Shown piece by piece: positions 34,457 to 34,767 of a DNA stretch of 34,767 nt (positions are counted from its first letter, which is position 1; each line of letters opens with the position of its first letter). A program made the position numbers and the translations under genes. The notes under the pieces were generated by a model. The model did no database searches and was not told the DNA's origin. It saw nothing but the letters and a program-made list of their open reading frames with translations. This DNA comes from Alectoria sarmentosa (Eukaryota > Ascomycota > Lecanoromycetes > Lecanorales > Parmeliaceae): NCBI GenBank assembly GCA_009733775.1, contig WOGZ01000335.1, positions 1 to 34,767 of the forward strand. The letters are read 5' to 3'.

Positions 34457-34767
34457 TCATTTCTTTTTATCTTTGACGATGATAATTTTAAAAAAAGAGT
34501 TTTTTTGATTAAATAATAAATTAATAACAACGAGATTTAAGAGTTTAAAATGAAAAACGTTATAAATTCTCATAATCTTAAATAATTTCAATTTATAAAA
34601 AAAATCGATAATGAATATAACTTTAAATGAACTAAACATTTTATCGTTTAATTTCTTAAATGATTTATTAATAACGATGTTTTTATTGTTAAAAAAGACG
34701 AGATCGTCTTTTTTAAACGTTATATCTTTTTTATAACGATTAATTTGTTCGATTATCGCAAATTGTG
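34457..34767 (-). pseudogene. Gypsy integrase C-terminal region (second element), remnant
   Basis: One minus-strand frame reads FKKDDLVFFNNKNIVINKS (for F..GDLV.L..KNI....), then FKVIFIIDFFYKLKL (for FK....I....Y.LELP) and MRIYNVFHFKLL (for MRIHNVFHVSLL). Spacing and motifs match the integrase C-terminus just before the chromodomain position in Ty3/gypsy. It ends at a stop near 34457 with no clear chromodomain following. Confidence 0.75.

Larger units (their letters stand above)
33318..34767 (-). mobile_element. 3' part of a second gypsy element, cut by the window edge
   Basis: On the minus strand: integrase C-terminus (34767-34457), about 900 bp of internal DNA, a purine-rich tract (about 33521-33537) and a 3' LTR (33519-33318). 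The 33318-33738 part is an inverted near-copy of 1-418. The rest of the element lies beyond the window. Confidence 0.7.

Overview
The window looks like nuclear DNA of a filamentous ascomycete (Pezizomycotina). It has two strongly AT-rich, gene-poor flanks and a gene island of ordinary base composition from about 9.37 to 24.47 kb. The island genes carry many short introns (45-76 bp, GT...AG) and encode typical fungal proteins. The flanks look like the product of repeat-induced point mutation (RIP): TpA is abundant, CpA/TpG is scarce, and the remaining C is mostly in CpG. Decayed LTR retrotransposons full of stop codons are recognisable inside them.

Left flank (1-9370): the 3' end and LTR of a Ty3/gypsy-like element (1-418); a short LTR element with matching LTRs, a probable 5-bp target-site duplication and a gag-like reading frame but no pol (2278-4731); another family-A LTR (5628-5785); the end of a Ty1/copia pol gene (about 6568-7180); a family-B LTR (8292-8462); and a stretch almost free of G and C next to the island.

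Island: reading leftwards on the minus strand, a 12-exon highly reducing type I polyketide synthase (20726-12189; 2634 aa, KS-AT-DH-cMT-ER-KR-ACP, no release domain), then a 5-exon membrane-anchored paraoxonase/arylesterase-family protein (11788-10287; 409 aa) that appears to need an 8-nt microexon. On the plus strand, divergent from the synthase, lies a 5-exon seven-helix membrane protein of the fungal rhodopsin-like/PTH11-like group (22451-23735; 354 aa). Between the two divergent genes are decayed minus-strand coding fragments of unknown family.

Right flank (24.47-34.77 kb): a family-A LTR, a T-rich homopurine/homopyrimidine stretch, a 193-bp tandem duplication followed by a hairpin, a minus-strand Ty3/gypsy remnant (RT, RNase H, integrase C-terminus, 3' LTR; 31956-28473), and the 3' end of a second gypsy element (34767-33318). 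The last of these is an inverted copy of the left end of the window, so the island is bracketed by inverted copies of one retroelement.

How the genes may work together (inference): the synthase would make a reduced, C-methylated polyketide chain. It has no thioesterase or reductase release domain, and its downstream neighbour belongs to a lactonase/esterase family with its metal and histidine residues kept, so that enzyme is a candidate for product release, lactone opening or lactone closing. No cytochrome P450, transporter or transcription factor is visible; any further cluster genes would have to lie elsewhere.
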